In this document: positions 10,921-19,084 of the stretch, in pieces
Layout: the number at the start of each line of letters is the position of its first letter
Position numbering within the stretch: the stretch's first letter is position 1
NCBI RefSeq assembly: GCF_010731635.1
Contig: NZ_AP022583.1
Coordinates: 1,736,001 to 1,800,000 of the forward strand
Direction of reading: 5' to 3'
Source: Mycobacterium noviomagense
GTDB lineage: Bacteria; Actinomycetota; Actinomycetes; Mycobacteriales; Mycobacteriaceae
DNA: 64,000 bases
Made by a program: the position numbers and the translations under genes
The notes under the pieces: model-generated
Seen by the model: only the letters and a program-made list of their open reading frames with translations
Told to the model about the DNA's origin: nothing
Databases searched by the model: none

Positions 10921-12471
10921 GTGCAGGTCACCAGCGTCGGCCATGCCGGCTTCCTGATCGAGACCCGTGCAGGAAGCATCTTGTGCGACCCCTGGGTCAA
11001 TCCGGCCTACTTCGCGTCGTGGTTCCCATTCCCCGACAACAGCGCGCTGGACTGGGACCGGCTGGGCCAATGCGACTACCTTTATATCTCGCATCTGCAC
11101 AGGGACCATTTCGACGCGAAGCTGCTGCGCGAGCACGTCGACAAGGACGCGGTGGTGCTGCTGCCCGATTATCCGGTGCCCGATCTGCGCACTGAGATGG
11201 AGAAGCTGGGGTTTCACCAGTTCTTCGAGACGACGGACTCGGTCAAGCACCACGTCGAGGGCCCCAAAGGCGCTCTCGATGTCATGGTCATCGCGCTGCG
11301 GGCTCCCGCGGACGGCCCGATCGGCGACTCGGCGCTGGTCGTTTCGGACGGTGAAACCACTGCGTTCAACATGAACGACGCCCGGCCGGTGGAGCTCGAC
11401 GTGCTGGCCGCCGAATTCGGCCACGTCGACGTCCACATGCTGCAGTACTCCGGCGCGATCTGGTACCCGATGGTCTACGACATGCCGGCGCGGGCCAAAG
11501 AAGCGTTCGGCACCCAAAAACGCCAACGCCAGATGGACCGCGCGCGCCAGTACGTCGCTCAGGTCGGCGCCAGCTGGGTGATCCCGTCGGCGGGCCCGCC
11601 GTGCTTTCTGGACCCCGAGCTGCGTCACCTCAACGACGACCACGGCGATCCGGCCAACATTTTCCCCGACCAGATGGTGTTTTTGGAGCAGATGCGTGCG
11701 CACGGCCACGACCGCGGGTTGCTGATGATCCCCGGCTCGACCGCGGACTTCACTGGCGCGCAGTTGAATTCGCTGATCCACCCGCTGCCTGACGACGATG
11801 TCCAGGCGATCTTCACCACCGGCAAGGCGGCCTACATCGCCGACTACGCCGCCCGGATGGCGCCGGTTGTTGCGGCGGAGAAGGCCAGCTGGGCGCCTGC
11901 GTCCGGTGAGCCGCTGCTGGAGCCGCTGCGGGCACTGTTCGAACCGATCATGTCGCAAAGCGACGAGATATGCGACGGTATCGGCTACCCCGTCGAACTG
12001 GTGCTCGGCAAAGAGGTTGTGGTGCTTGACTTTCCGAAACGCACGGTACGCGAACCGATTCCCGACGAGAAGTTTCGCTACTCGTTCGAGATCGCGCCGG
12101 AGTTGGTGCGCACCGTGCTGCGCGACAACGAGCCGGACTGGGTCAACACGATCTTTTTGTCCACCCGCTTCAAGGCCTCGCGGGTCGGCGGCTACAACGA
12201 ATACCTGTACACGTTCTTCAAGTGCCTGACCGACGAGCGCATCGCCTACGCCGACGGCTGGTTCGCGGAAGCGCACGACGACACCGCGTCGATCACCATG
12301 GACGGCTGGGAGATTCAGCGCCGCTGCCCGCACCTGAAGGCTGACCTGTCGAGGTTCGGTGTGGTGGAGGACAACACGCTGACCTGTAACCTGCACGGGT
12401 GGCAGTGGGACCTCGATAGCGGCCGCTGCCTGACGTCGCGCGGTCACGAGCTTCGGTGCAGGCAGCTGTGA
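10921..12471 (+). CDS. MBL-fold / Rieske [2Fe-2S] fusion protein (Rv3818-like)
   Basis: A 516-aa protein, the same length as Mtb Rv3818. The N-terminal part is a metallo-beta-lactamase-fold, UlaG-like domain with the metal motif HLHRDH at residues 58-63. The last 70 residues are a Rieske cluster domain: Cys-Pro-His, then Cys-Asn-Leu-His about 20 residues later. This combination recalls CMP-sialic acid hydroxylase-like proteins, which oxidise a substrate using electrons passed through the Rieske cluster; the actual substrate is unknown. The GTG start has GGAAGG five bases upstream, and an 8-bp inverted repeat (10877-10884 with 10903-10910) lies just before it. Its stop overlaps the next gene by four bases, indicating translational coupling. 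Confidence 0.88.
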   Translation: MQVTSVGHAGFLIETRAGSILCDPWVNPAYFASWFPFPDNSALDWDRLGQCDYLYISHLHRDHFDAKLLREHVDKDAVVLLPDYPVPDLRTEMEKLGFHQFFETTDSVKHHVEGPKGALDVMVIALRAPADGPIGDSALVVSDGETTAFNMNDARPVELDVLAAEFGHVDVHMLQYSGAIWYPMVYDMPARAKEAFGTQKRQRQMDRARQYVAQVGASWVIPSAGPPCFLDPELRHLNDDHGDPANIFPDQMVFLEQMRAHGHDRGLLMIPGSTADFTGAQLNSLIHPLPDDDVQAIFTTGKAAYIADYAARMAPVVAAEKASWAPASGEPLLEPLRALFEPIMSQSDEICDGIGYPVELVLGKEVVVLDFPKRTVREPIPDEKFRYSFEIAPELVRTVLRDNEPDWVNTIFLSTRFKASRVGGYNEYLYTFFKCLTDERIAYADGWFAEAHDDTASITMDGWEIQRRCPHLKADLSRFGVVEDNTLTCNLHGWQWDLDSGRCLTSRGHELRCRQL

Positions 12472-12809
12472 GCACGACACCTAACGATTGCTACGACGAC
12501 GGCCTCGTGCAACTCGATCGCGAGGCGATCACGCTGCGCCGCTATCACTTTCCGTCGGGCACATCGAAGGTGATCCCGCTGTCGAAGATCCGCGGCTACA
12601 AGTCCGAGCCGCTGGGTCTCTTCTGGCACCGCTTCCGCATCTGGGGCAGCTCGGATCTGCGCCGCTGGCTGCCGTTGGACGTGCGACGGCCGCTCAGGTC
12701 GACGTTGATCACGTTGGACGTGCCGGGTACTCGGCCCAAGCCCGCATTGACTCCGGCCAATCCGCAGGAGTTCACCGCGCTGCTCGACGAATTGCTGGCC
12801 CGCCGCTAG
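12468..12809 (+). CDS. Small PH-like domain protein (Rv3819-like)
   Basis: A 113-aa soluble protein with alternating hydrophobic beta-strand pattern (LDREAITLRRYHF, KVIPLSKIRGYK, RFRIWG) and a C-terminal helix (FTALLDELL), resembling bacterial pleckstrin-homology-like domains; this is a visual judgement. The GTG at 12468 overlaps the stop of the Rieske protein in a GTGA tetranucleotide and was chosen over an in-frame GTG 12 bases earlier. Rv3818 and Rv3819 are also adjacent in Mtb, so the two probably work together, perhaps with this protein as partner or regulator of the oxygenase-like enzyme. Function is unknown. Confidence 0.72.
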   Translation: MSTTPNDCYDDGLVQLDREAITLRRYHFPSGTSKVIPLSKIRGYKSEPLGLFWHRFRIWGSSDLRRWLPLDVRRPLRSTLITLDVPGTRPKPALTPANPQEFTALLDELLARR

Positions 12810-14371
12810 CGGCCGGTCTCGGCCAGCGCCTGATGTGCCGCGTTGTAGCCGGGAATGAACGTAATGCCCGGCCCGCCGTGGCATCCCGCGCTCGCCAGGT
12901 AGAGACCATCCAGCGGGATCGGCTGTCCCAGAAAGCCTTTCGGTCCGGGCCGGTTCGGGCCGATCTGGTTGGGGTTCAACAGGCCGTGGCAATAGTCGCC
13001 ACCGGGCGCGCCGAACATCGTGCCCATGTGGCGTGGGGTGAAGGTGGTGTGCCGGATGATGCTGCGTTCGAAATTCGGTGCCAGCCGGGTGATCTTGTCG
13101 ATCACCCGCTGCCCCATCTCGACCTTCATCTGGCCGTAGGACTGCGCACCGCCCTCGATCGGAAACCAGAGCGCGAACGCCGACGCGGCGTGCTTGCCAG
13201 GCGGCGCCAGCTGCGGGTCATGCACCGACGGGATCTGCAGTACGACGGTCGGGTCGGCCGGCACGATCCCGCGCCGGCAGTTCTCCCACTGCTGCTGCAC
13301 TTCTTCAGGTGTGCTGAAAATCCCGATGGATGCCTGCATGTCCGGGTCGTTGAGGGCTTCGTAGGGTGCGGCGAACTGCGGCGGCTCATCCAGCGCGAAG
13401 TGCATCTGCAGGTAGCTGCCGCGGTGGTCGATGCGCGCATAGCGCTCTCGGATGTCGACGGGCAGCGCGGCGGAATCGATCAGGGTGTTGATGGTCAGAT
13501 CCGGGGCAATCGCTGAGATGACGACCGGGGCCGTGACCGTGTCCCCTGTTTCGGTGCGGACACCGCGCACGGCGCCGTCGCCGACGACGATTTCGGTCAC
13601 CTTGGTGCGCACTCGCAGTTCGCCGCCGTGAGTTTCGAAGAGTTCCCGCAGATGGGTCGTGAGCGCCCCGATCCCGCCGCGCAACTTCTTCATCAGCATG
13701 GTGTCGCCGTCGGGGACACCGAGCCCGAACGCCAGCGCGGCCGCGCTGCCCGGCGTGGCCGGCCCGCGGTAGAGGGTGTTGACGGCCAGCACGGTGAACG
13801 AACCGCGCAGCGCAGCGTGCTTCTCCCGGTCCGGAAGGTATCGGTCGAGCACGTCGGTGACCGAGCCGAACAACATGTCGTCGATCGCCGAGCGTTCGAA
13901 TTCATTTGTGGCGCAGGCGAACATCTCGTCGAGCGTTTTCGGCGGTGCACCTGCCTCGAACCGGCCCAGTGCCCGCGTCGGCGCCTGGCTCCAGGCCAGC
14001 AACCCAGCCATGCCGTTGACGGCCTCTGCGCCGTGCACGTCGCCTATGTGAGCGAGCAGCTTCACCGGGTCGGTGTACTGCACGACGGGATCGTCGCCGA
14101 CCCCGCGCAGCGCTACCGACATGACCTCGGAGTCGACGGTCGGCAACGTGTCCAGCCCCAGCTCGCGGGTGACTGTCGCTGACGTCGGGAACTGCACGGA
14201 GCCGGCGATCTCGAAGCGGTAGCCATCGAATAGCTCGACGGTCGAGGCCATGCCGCCGGCATAGCGTTTGGATTCCAAACACAGGGTGCGCAGGCCTGAG
14301 CGCTGCAGAATCACGGCCGCAGCCAAGCCGTTGTGCCCGGCACCGATGACGATCGCGTCGTAGTCAGCCAT
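12806..14371 (-). CDS. Phytoene-desaturase-like FAD-dependent oxidoreductase (Rv3829c-like)
   Basis: A 521-aa flavoprotein of the carotenoid desaturase/isomerase (NAD(P)/FAD oxidoreductase) superfamily. The N-terminal dinucleotide-binding motif is VIGAGHNGLAAA, followed after a Glu by the second conserved stretch KRYAGGMAST. The C-terminal end carries GLYLASAGCHGGPGI, the typical FAD-contacting closure of the family. Mtb Rv3829c is the positional equivalent. There are no other carotenoid genes in the window, so carotenoid synthesis should not be assumed; retinol-saturase-like activity on another polyene or lipid is equally possible. A 22-bp palindromic operator lies 26 bp upstream of the ATG, and the TetR gene is immediately beyond, indicating direct repression by that regulator. 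Its 3' end overlaps the Rv3819-like gene by four bases. Confidence 0.87.
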   Translation of the reverse strand: MADYDAIVIGAGHNGLAAAVILQRSGLRTLCLESKRYAGGMASTVELFDGYRFEIAGSVQFPTSATVTRELGLDTLPTVDSEVMSVALRGVGDDPVVQYTDPVKLLAHIGDVHGAEAVNGMAGLLAWSQAPTRALGRFEAGAPPKTLDEMFACATNEFERSAIDDMLFGSVTDVLDRYLPDREKHAALRGSFTVLAVNTLYRGPATPGSAAALAFGLGVPDGDTMLMKKLRGGIGALTTHLRELFETHGGELRVRTKVTEIVVGDGAVRGVRTETGDTVTAPVVISAIAPDLTINTLIDSAALPVDIRERYARIDHRGSYLQMHFALDEPPQFAAPYEALNDPDMQASIGIFSTPEEVQQQWENCRRGIVPADPTVVLQIPSVHDPQLAPPGKHAASAFALWFPIEGGAQSYGQMKVEMGQRVIDKITRLAPNFERSIIRHTTFTPRHMGTMFGAPGGDYCHGLLNPNQIGPNRPGPKGFLGQPIPLDGLYLASAGCHGGPGITFIPGYNAAHQALAETGR

Positions 14372-14396
14372 GAGCTCCGCCCTTTCGCGCTGCTGC

Positions 14397-14418
14397 GTTT
14401 TGTCAATTATGACAAAAC
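14397..14418. promoter_or_regulatory. TetR-type operator in front of the oxidoreductase gene
   Basis: A near-perfect palindrome with 9-base arms GTTTTGTCA and TGACAAAAC separated by ATTA. It sits 26 bp upstream of the oxidoreductase ATG and touches the stop codon of the TetR gene. A matching copy at 15046-15067 differs in only four positions, which strongly suggests one protein, the intervening TetR, binds both. Confidence 0.8.
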
Positions 14419-15023
14419 TATGGACCGACTCTCAGCAGGCCGTTCTCCAGCGACGCGAGCGCGGCATGAGACAGCCGGGCAAGTTCGGCCAGCGAGCGGT
14501 CCTGGCCGAGCATCCAGACCTCCATCGCGCCGAAGACCGCGGCCGCGATACAGCGGGCGGTGACCGTGATCCGCAGGCGCTCGTCGACGGTCGCGGCAGT
14601 GTCAGCTCGGCTCAGCCGCTCGGCGACGGCGTCGGCGAAGTCGGATTCGACCTGGCGGATGTGCCGGACGATCCGCCCCGAGTCGAGTTCGGCGTCGCGC
14701 AGCGCAGCGATTTTCGCCACCGCGTCAACGTCATACGGAAACGCGAAGATCGCCGCCTGCACGGACTCAGTGATCGGCTCGTCGGCCGGCCGGGCGGCCA
14801 GCGCGGCGCGAAACCAGTGCAGCCCGGCGTCGTAGTCGGCGAACAGCAGATCGTGTTTCGAGGAGAAGTGCCGATAAAACGTCCGCAGCGACACCCCGGC
14901 GTCCGCAGCAATCTGCTCGGCCGACGTCTCCTCGAAACCCTGGGCCAAAAATCGCACCAGGGCGGCTTGGCGCAACGCCTCGCGGGTGCGTTCGCTGCGC
15001 GCGGTCTGCGCGGGCCGGACCAT
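14418..15023 (-). CDS. TetR family transcriptional regulator (Rv3830c-like)
   Basis: A 201-aa repressor. The N-terminal DNA-binding domain has the typical TetR helix-turn-helix (TSAEQIAADAGVSLRTFYRH, followed by FSSKHDLL); the remaining 140 residues form a helical ligand-binding domain of no recognised specificity. The open frame runs upstream to 15194, but the ATG at 15023 starts the standard family sequence and leaves the operator outside the gene. Two near-identical palindromes flank it: one 23 bp before its own start (shared with the divergent membrane protein gene) and one at its 3' end before the oxidoreductase gene. Autoregulation and control of both neighbours is therefore likely. Confidence 0.9.
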   Translation of the reverse strand: MVRPAQTARSERTREALRQAALVRFLAQGFEETSAEQIAADAGVSLRTFYRHFSSKHDLLFADYDAGLHWFRAALAARPADEPITESVQAAIFAFPYDVDAVAKIAALRDAELDSGRIVRHIRQVESDFADAVAERLSRADTAATVDERLRITVTARCIAAAVFGAMEVWMLGQDRSLAELARLSHAALASLENGLLRVGP

Positions 15024-15045
15024 GCCAGTACCGTACCTTTCCTGA

Positions 15046-15067
15046 GTTCCGTCAATATTGACAAAAC
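15046..15067. promoter_or_regulatory. TetR-type operator between the regulator and the divergent membrane protein gene
   Basis: This 22-bp site has the core GTCAATATTGAC, a perfect 12-base palindrome, and the right flank AAAAC. It matches the operator at 14397-14418 in 18 of 22 positions. It is 23 bp from the TetR start and 28 bp from the ATG of the divergent gene, well placed to control both promoters. Confidence 0.8.
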
Positions 15068-15094
15068 CATTTTGGCGTGGCGACACTGCAAGGC

Positions 15095-15583
15095 ATGGTT
15101 TCGCTGCTTGTCCATGCACTGCTCGGTCTGACGGTGGTCGGGTGGATCGTCGCGTCGAACCTGAAGGTTTTCGCCCGGCCGACGGGCGGGCCACTGTTCT
15201 CCTCGCTAGAAGGCGCGTACTACGTCGTTGGTATCGCGTCGGTTGTGCTGGGCTGGTACTTCAATATCCGTTTCGCGCATGACTATTCAGCGGGATCCGC
15301 GAACCCGATCTGGGGGCCGGGCAGCTGGTCGCACTACATCCGGCTGATGTTCACCAATCCGGCGGCCAGCTCGGCAAGCCAGGACTACACGATCGCCAAT
15401 GTCGTGCTGCTGCCGCTGTTCACGATCGTCGACGGGTACCGGCGCGGTTTCCGACGGCCCTGGCTGTTCTTCGTTTCGAGTCTGTTCACCAGCTTCGCCT
15501 TCGCGTTCGCGTTCTACTTCGCCACGCTGGAACGCCAGCGCCGGCATACGCGATCGCAGCCCGAGACGGCAGTCAGGGCCTAG
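15095..15583 (+). CDS. DUF2834-like four-helix membrane protein (Rv3831-like)
   Basis: A 162-aa protein with four hydrophobic helices (ALLGLTVVGWIVASNL, YYVVGIASVVLGWYF, IANVVLLPLFTIVDGY, WLFFVSSLFTSFAFAFAFYF). The layout and the aromatic/charged loop residues resemble DUF2834 proteins. The ATG at 15095 has AAGG just upstream and gives a length close to Mtb Rv3831 (159 aa); a GTG 18 bases earlier is the alternative. It is divergent from the TetR gene with a shared operator, so its expression is probably tied to the oxidoreductase. The function is unknown. Confidence 0.72.
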   Translation: MVSLLVHALLGLTVVGWIVASNLKVFARPTGGPLFSSLEGAYYVVGIASVVLGWYFNIRFAHDYSAGSANPIWGPGSWSHYIRLMFTNPAASSASQDYTIANVVLLPLFTIVDGYRRGFRRPWLFFVSSLFTSFAFAFAFYFATLERQRRHTRSQPETAVRA

Positions 15584-15627
15584 GGCGCCGCTGCCCGAGT
15601 TCTTGGCCGCCAGTCTGCCCACCTTCG

Positions 15628-15654
15628 AGCGATTAGCACGCTAATAATCGCTCA
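15628..15654. repeat. Perfect 9-bp inverted repeat between convergent genes
   Basis: GAGCGATTA and TAATCGCTC form a 9-bp stem around a 9-base loop. It lies in the 140-bp gap between two converging genes. There is no T-run on either side, so it is either a weak bidirectional terminator or a protein-binding palindrome. Confidence 0.5.
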
Positions 15655-15723
15655 GAGCCGGGCACGGCGGTATATGCCCGCCCACGAAGACTCCAGTGAC
15701 TGATGTGGCCAAATTGCCGTGGC

Positions 15724-16983
15724 CTACGGCACCGGCTCCAACACCTCGGTACCGACGAACGGCACCAGCGCATCGGGTACCCGCACGCTGCCGTCGGGCC
15801 GCTGGTGGTTCTCCAGGATCGCCACCAGCCAGCGGGTGGTGGCCAGTGTGCCGTTCAGCGTCGCGGCGATCTGCGGCTTGCCGTTCGCATCGCGGTAGCG
15901 GGTCGCAAGCCGGCGCGCCTGGAACGTCGTGCAGTTCGACGTCGACGTCAGCTCACGATAGGCATGCTGGGACGGCAACCACGCTTCGCAGTCGAACTTG
16001 CGAGCCGCCGACGAGCCGAGATCGCCTGCGGCGACGTCGATTACGCGATAGGGCACCTCGATGCGGGCCAGCATCTCGCGCTGCCAGCCCAGCAGCCGCT
16101 CATGCTCGGCTTCAGCATCCTCGGGTTCGCAGTAGACGAATGCCTCAACCTTGTCGAACTGATGGACCCGGATGATGCCGCGGGTGTCTTTGCCGTAGCT
16201 GCCGGCCTCGCGTCGAAAGCACGACGACCAGCCCACGTACCGCAGCGGACCGGCTGAAAGGTCCAAGATCTCGTCGGCGTGAAAGCCGGCCAACGGCACC
16301 TCGGAGGTACCCACCAGATACAGGTTGTCGGCTTCGATGCGATACACCTCTTCGGCGTGGGCGCCGAGAAAGCCGGTGCCGGACATGACCTCTGGACGCA
16401 CCAGAACCGGCGGGATGATCGGGACGAACCCGTTGTCCGCGGCTAGCCGCAGCGCCAGCTGCAGCAGACCCAACTGCAGCAGCGCGCCGCGGCCGGTCAG
16501 GAAGTAAAACCGCGACCCGGACACCTTGGCACCGCGCGCCATGTCGATGAGCCCCAGCGATTCGCCGAGGTCCAGGTGGTCCCTCGGGTTTTCGATGCCG
16601 GCCGGCTCGCCCACGACGTCGAGGACGGCGTAGTCGTCCTCTCCCCCGGCGGGCACGCCGTCGATGATGACGTTGGGAATCGCCATGTGCGCCGCGGTGA
16701 ACGCCGCCTCCGCGTCGGCCTGCTGCGCCTCGGCGGCCTTGACCTGCTCGGCCAACTCCTTGGCCCGCTCCAACAGTGCCGGGCGTTCCTCTGCGGATGC
16801 GGCGCCCACTTTCTTGCTGGCCGCCTTCTGCTCGGCGCGCAGCGAATCGGCCCGCGCGATCGCCGCCCGCCGAGCCGTATCGGCGGCCAGCAACGCGTCC
16901 ACAATTGCCGGATCTTCACCGCGGCTGATCTGAGAGCGGCGTACAGCGTCGGGGTCGTCGCGCAGGAGCCTCAGGTCGATCAC
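15724..16983 (-). CDS. serS: Seryl-tRNA synthetase
   Basis: SerRS (419 aa) charges tRNA-Ser and the tRNA for selenocysteine where present. The N-terminal 110 residues begin with [18 protein letters not shown] and continue as the two-helix coiled-coil arm that grips the tRNA (alanine/glutamate-rich, about residues 30-100). The class II catalytic core follows, with the motif 2 region [17 protein letters not shown] and the motif 3 region [18 protein letters not shown]. Length and order match Mtb Rv3834c. It is a single essential gene on the minus strand, with its start 127 bp from the divergent septum-formation-like gene. Confidence 0.97.
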   Translation of the reverse strand: MIDLRLLRDDPDAVRRSQISRGEDPAIVDALLAADTARRAAIARADSLRAEQKAASKKVGAASAEERPALLERAKELAEQVKAAEAQQADAEAAFTAAHMAIPNVIIDGVPAGGEDDYAVLDVVGEPAGIENPRDHLDLGESLGLIDMARGAKVSGSRFYFLTGRGALLQLGLLQLALRLAADNGFVPIIPPVLVRPEVMSGTGFLGAHAEEVYRIEADNLYLVGTSEVPLAGFHADEILDLSAGPLRYVGWSSCFRREAGSYGKDTRGIIRVHQFDKVEAFVYCEPEDAEAEHERLLGWQREMLARIEVPYRVIDVAAGDLGSSAARKFDCEAWLPSQHAYRELTSTSNCTTFQARRLATRYRDANGKPQIAATLNGTLATTRWLVAILENHQRPDGSVRVPDALVPFVGTEVLEPVP

Positions 16984-17110
16984 GACCTGACCCTACTTTT
17001 GCTCACACCGCCGAACATCTGCCGGGCAACCCCGGCCACAGTCACCGCCACAACTGCCCCACAAATAACACCGTTCGCTGCCTGTGCCGACGCCTGTCAG
17101 AATGGAGCGG

Positions 17111-18478
17111 ATGCTAGACGCACCTGAGCGGGCCGATGCACCCGCCGAGCAGCCAAAACACTGGCTGGCGCGATTCGACTGGCTGCAGACGTTGCACGCC
17201 TCGTCGACCAGGCGTGCACTGCTACTGACCGCTCTGGGTGGTCTGCTGATCGCGGGAGTGGTCACCGTCGCTCCCATCGGCGGTAGCCGGCCCGGCCGGC
17301 TCGCCGGCTACATCGACCCGGTGCCAAGCACCGGCGCCAAAGGCAACGAAGCGTTCAACCACGCCGCCGCCGGTAACTGCTTGATGTGGCCAGACCGGAT
17401 GCCCGAGGCCGCGACCATCGTCGACTGCAAAGATGAGCACCGCTTCGAGGTCGCCGAGTCGATCGACATGCGCACCTTCCCGGGTTCGGAATACGGGCCG
17501 GACGCCGCCCCGCCGTCGGCCGCGCGCATCGAACAGATCAGCCAGGAGCAGTGCGAAGCCGCCGTGCGCCGCTATCTCGGCACCCGGTTCGACCCCAACA
17601 GCAAGTTCAGCATCAGCATGCTGTGGTCCGGTGACCGGGCGTGGCGCCAGTCCGGCGAACGCCGCATGCTCTGCGGGCTGCAGCTGCCCGGCCCCGACAA
17701 CCAGCAAGTCCCGTTCAAGGGCAAGGTCGCCGACCTCGACCAGTCCAAGGTCTGGCCGGCCGGCACCTGCCTGGGTATCGACCTGTCCGCCAACCAGCCG
17801 ACCGACGTCCCGGTGGACTGCGCGGCACCGCACGCCATGGAGGTCACCGGCACGGTCAACCTGGCCGAGAAGTTCCACGACGCCCTGCCGCCCGAACCGG
17901 AGCAGGACACCTACATCAAGGACAACTGCACTCGGCTCACCGACGCCTACCTGGCGCCGGTTCAGTTGCGCACCACCACGCTGACGCTGATCTACACCAC
18001 CATCTCGTTGCCGAGCTGGTCGGCCGGCAGCCACGAAGTCGCCTGCAGCATCGGCGCCACGCTGGGCAACGGCGGCTGGGCGACGCTGCTCAACAGCGCC
18101 AAGGGGCCGCTGCTGATCAACGGTCAGCCACCGGTCCCGCCACCGGATATCCCGCCGGAGCGGCTCAACCTCCCGCCGATCCCCGGCTCGCCCCCCAACG
18201 CCGCCAGTGCGCCGTCACCGGCGTCTCCGGCATCGCCGACAACGCCGCAGCGGCAGGGCAACCAGCACCTGCCCAACCAGCCCGCTGCCCCAGAGCCCCC
18301 GGCCAACCAGGCGCCGGCTGCGCCCGCTAACCCGGCGCCCGCCAACCCGCCGCCCGCCAACTCGCCGCTGGCACCCCCGCCGGAAGCACCGCCACCGCCT
18401 CCCGAGGCACCGCCACCACCACCGCCGGCGCCGGAAGCACCGCCGCCGCCCCCACCACAACCTGCGCCGGGGGGCTAG
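17111..18478 (+). CDS. Septum-formation-domain membrane protein with proline-rich tail (Rv3835-like)
   Basis: A 455-aa protein anchored by one N-terminal transmembrane helix (ALLLTALGGLLIAGVVTVA). The extracytoplasmic part carries two related segments typical of the septum-formation family (NCLMWPDRMPEAATIVDC... and TCLGIDLSANQPTDVPVDC...), each with a paired Cys that may form a disulphide. The last 110 residues are almost entirely proline, alanine and asparagine, probably a flexible cell-wall spacer. Three starts are possible (GTG 17084, ATG 17102, ATG 17111); the last has GGAG just upstream and gives a length close to Mtb Rv3835 (449 aa). It is followed four bases later by a metallopeptidase gene, so they are probably co-transcribed. 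Confidence 0.85.
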   Translation: MLDAPERADAPAEQPKHWLARFDWLQTLHASSTRRALLLTALGGLLIAGVVTVAPIGGSRPGRLAGYIDPVPSTGAKGNEAFNHAAAGNCLMWPDRMPEAATIVDCKDEHRFEVAESIDMRTFPGSEYGPDAAPPSAARIEQISQEQCEAAVRRYLGTRFDPNSKFSISMLWSGDRAWRQSGERRMLCGLQLPGPDNQQVPFKGKVADLDQSKVWPAGTCLGIDLSANQPTDVPVDCAAPHAMEVTGTVNLAEKFHDALPPEPEQDTYIKDNCTRLTDAYLAPVQLRTTTLTLIYTTISLPSWSAGSHEVACSIGATLGNGGWATLLNSAKGPLLINGQPPVPPPDIPPERLNLPPIPGSPPNAASAPSPASPASPTTPQRQGNQHLPNQPAAPEPPANQAPAAPANPAPANPPPANSPLAPPPEAPPPPPEAPPPPPPAPEAPPPPPPQPAPGG

Positions 18479-18482
18479 CCGG

Positions 18483-18833
18483 GTGGCCGTGCGGATGGAC
18501 CCGCAACGGTTCGACGAACTGGTCTCCGACGCGCTCGATGCGATCCCCCCGGAACTGGCGGCGGTCATGGACAACGTCGTGGTCCTGGTAGCCGACCGCC
18601 ATCCCGAAGACCCGGATCTGCTCGGCCTGTACGAGGGGGTGGCGCTCACCGAGCGTGATTTCAACTACGCCGGATCACTGCCGGACACCATCACGATCTA
18701 CCGCGACGCGCTGCTGGACATCTGCGACAGCGACGACGAGGTGGTCGACGAGGTCAAGATCACGGTGATCCACGAGATCGCGCACCACTTCGGGATCGAC
18801 GACGAGCGGCTGCACGAATTGGGTTGGGCGTAA
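18483..18833 (+). CDS. Small zincin-type metallopeptidase (Rv3836-like)
   Basis: A 116-aa protein with the zinc-binding motif HEIAHHFGIDDERL (HExxH plus a downstream Asp) close to its C-terminus, as in the small possibly secreted-independent zincin family annotated as metallopeptidase family protein. The GTG at 18483 lies four bases after the upstream stop; in-frame GTG 18489 and ATG 18495 are alternatives, and the family homologue in Mtb is somewhat longer at its N-terminus. The substrate is unknown. The tight spacing suggests translational coupling to the septum-formation-like gene. Confidence 0.85.
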   Translation: MAVRMDPQRFDELVSDALDAIPPELAAVMDNVVVLVADRHPEDPDLLGLYEGVALTERDFNYAGSLPDTITIYRDALLDICDSDDEVVDEVKITVIHEIAHHFGIDDERLHELGWA

Positions 18834-18886
18834 CCCACGGGCGTGGCGTTACGGGATTTGTCGGTGCACAGTGCTAAGAACGGCCC

Positions 18887-19084
18887 ATGAACACAACCTG
18901 CCGCGACTGCCGGGCAGGCTTGGATCACTGCCACGGCACCGTCATTCGTCATTCGCTGCGCCGGTCGGAGTGCACCGAGGACGGCTGTACCAGCCCCGAG
19001 CTGCTGCCGCATGACTTTGTCGTCGACTGCGATTCCGTCGGCTGCGCGTGTGGTGAGCCGGCCGCGCTGGCGGTCTCTGTCTAG
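18887..19084 (+). CDS. Small Cys/His-rich protein, possible metal-binding
   Basis: A 65-aa protein starting MNTTCRDCRAGLDHCHG, with eight cysteines in total (CRDC, HCH, ECTEDGC, DCDSVGCAC). The paired Cys-x2-Cys and Cys-x4/5-Cys spacing suggests one or two zinc or iron sites. The ATG lies about 50 bp after the metallopeptidase stop. The 3' end overlaps the convergent phosphatase gene by four bases, and codon use looks like that of its neighbours, so it is likely a real gene. I do not recognise a family. Confidence 0.62.
   Translation: MNTTCRDCRAGLDHCHGTVIRHSLRRSECTEDGCTSPELLPHDFVVDCDSVGCACGEPAALAVSV

Noticed and set aside
10918..12480. 520-codon minus-strand frame mirroring the MBL-Rieske gene
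   Set aside because: Same limits as the real gene but no motif; the plus strand has HxHxDH and Rieske motifs and a ribosome site.
12806..14371. Carotenoid biosynthesis cluster
   Set aside because: Only the desaturase-like protein is present; no phytoene synthase or cyclase in the window.
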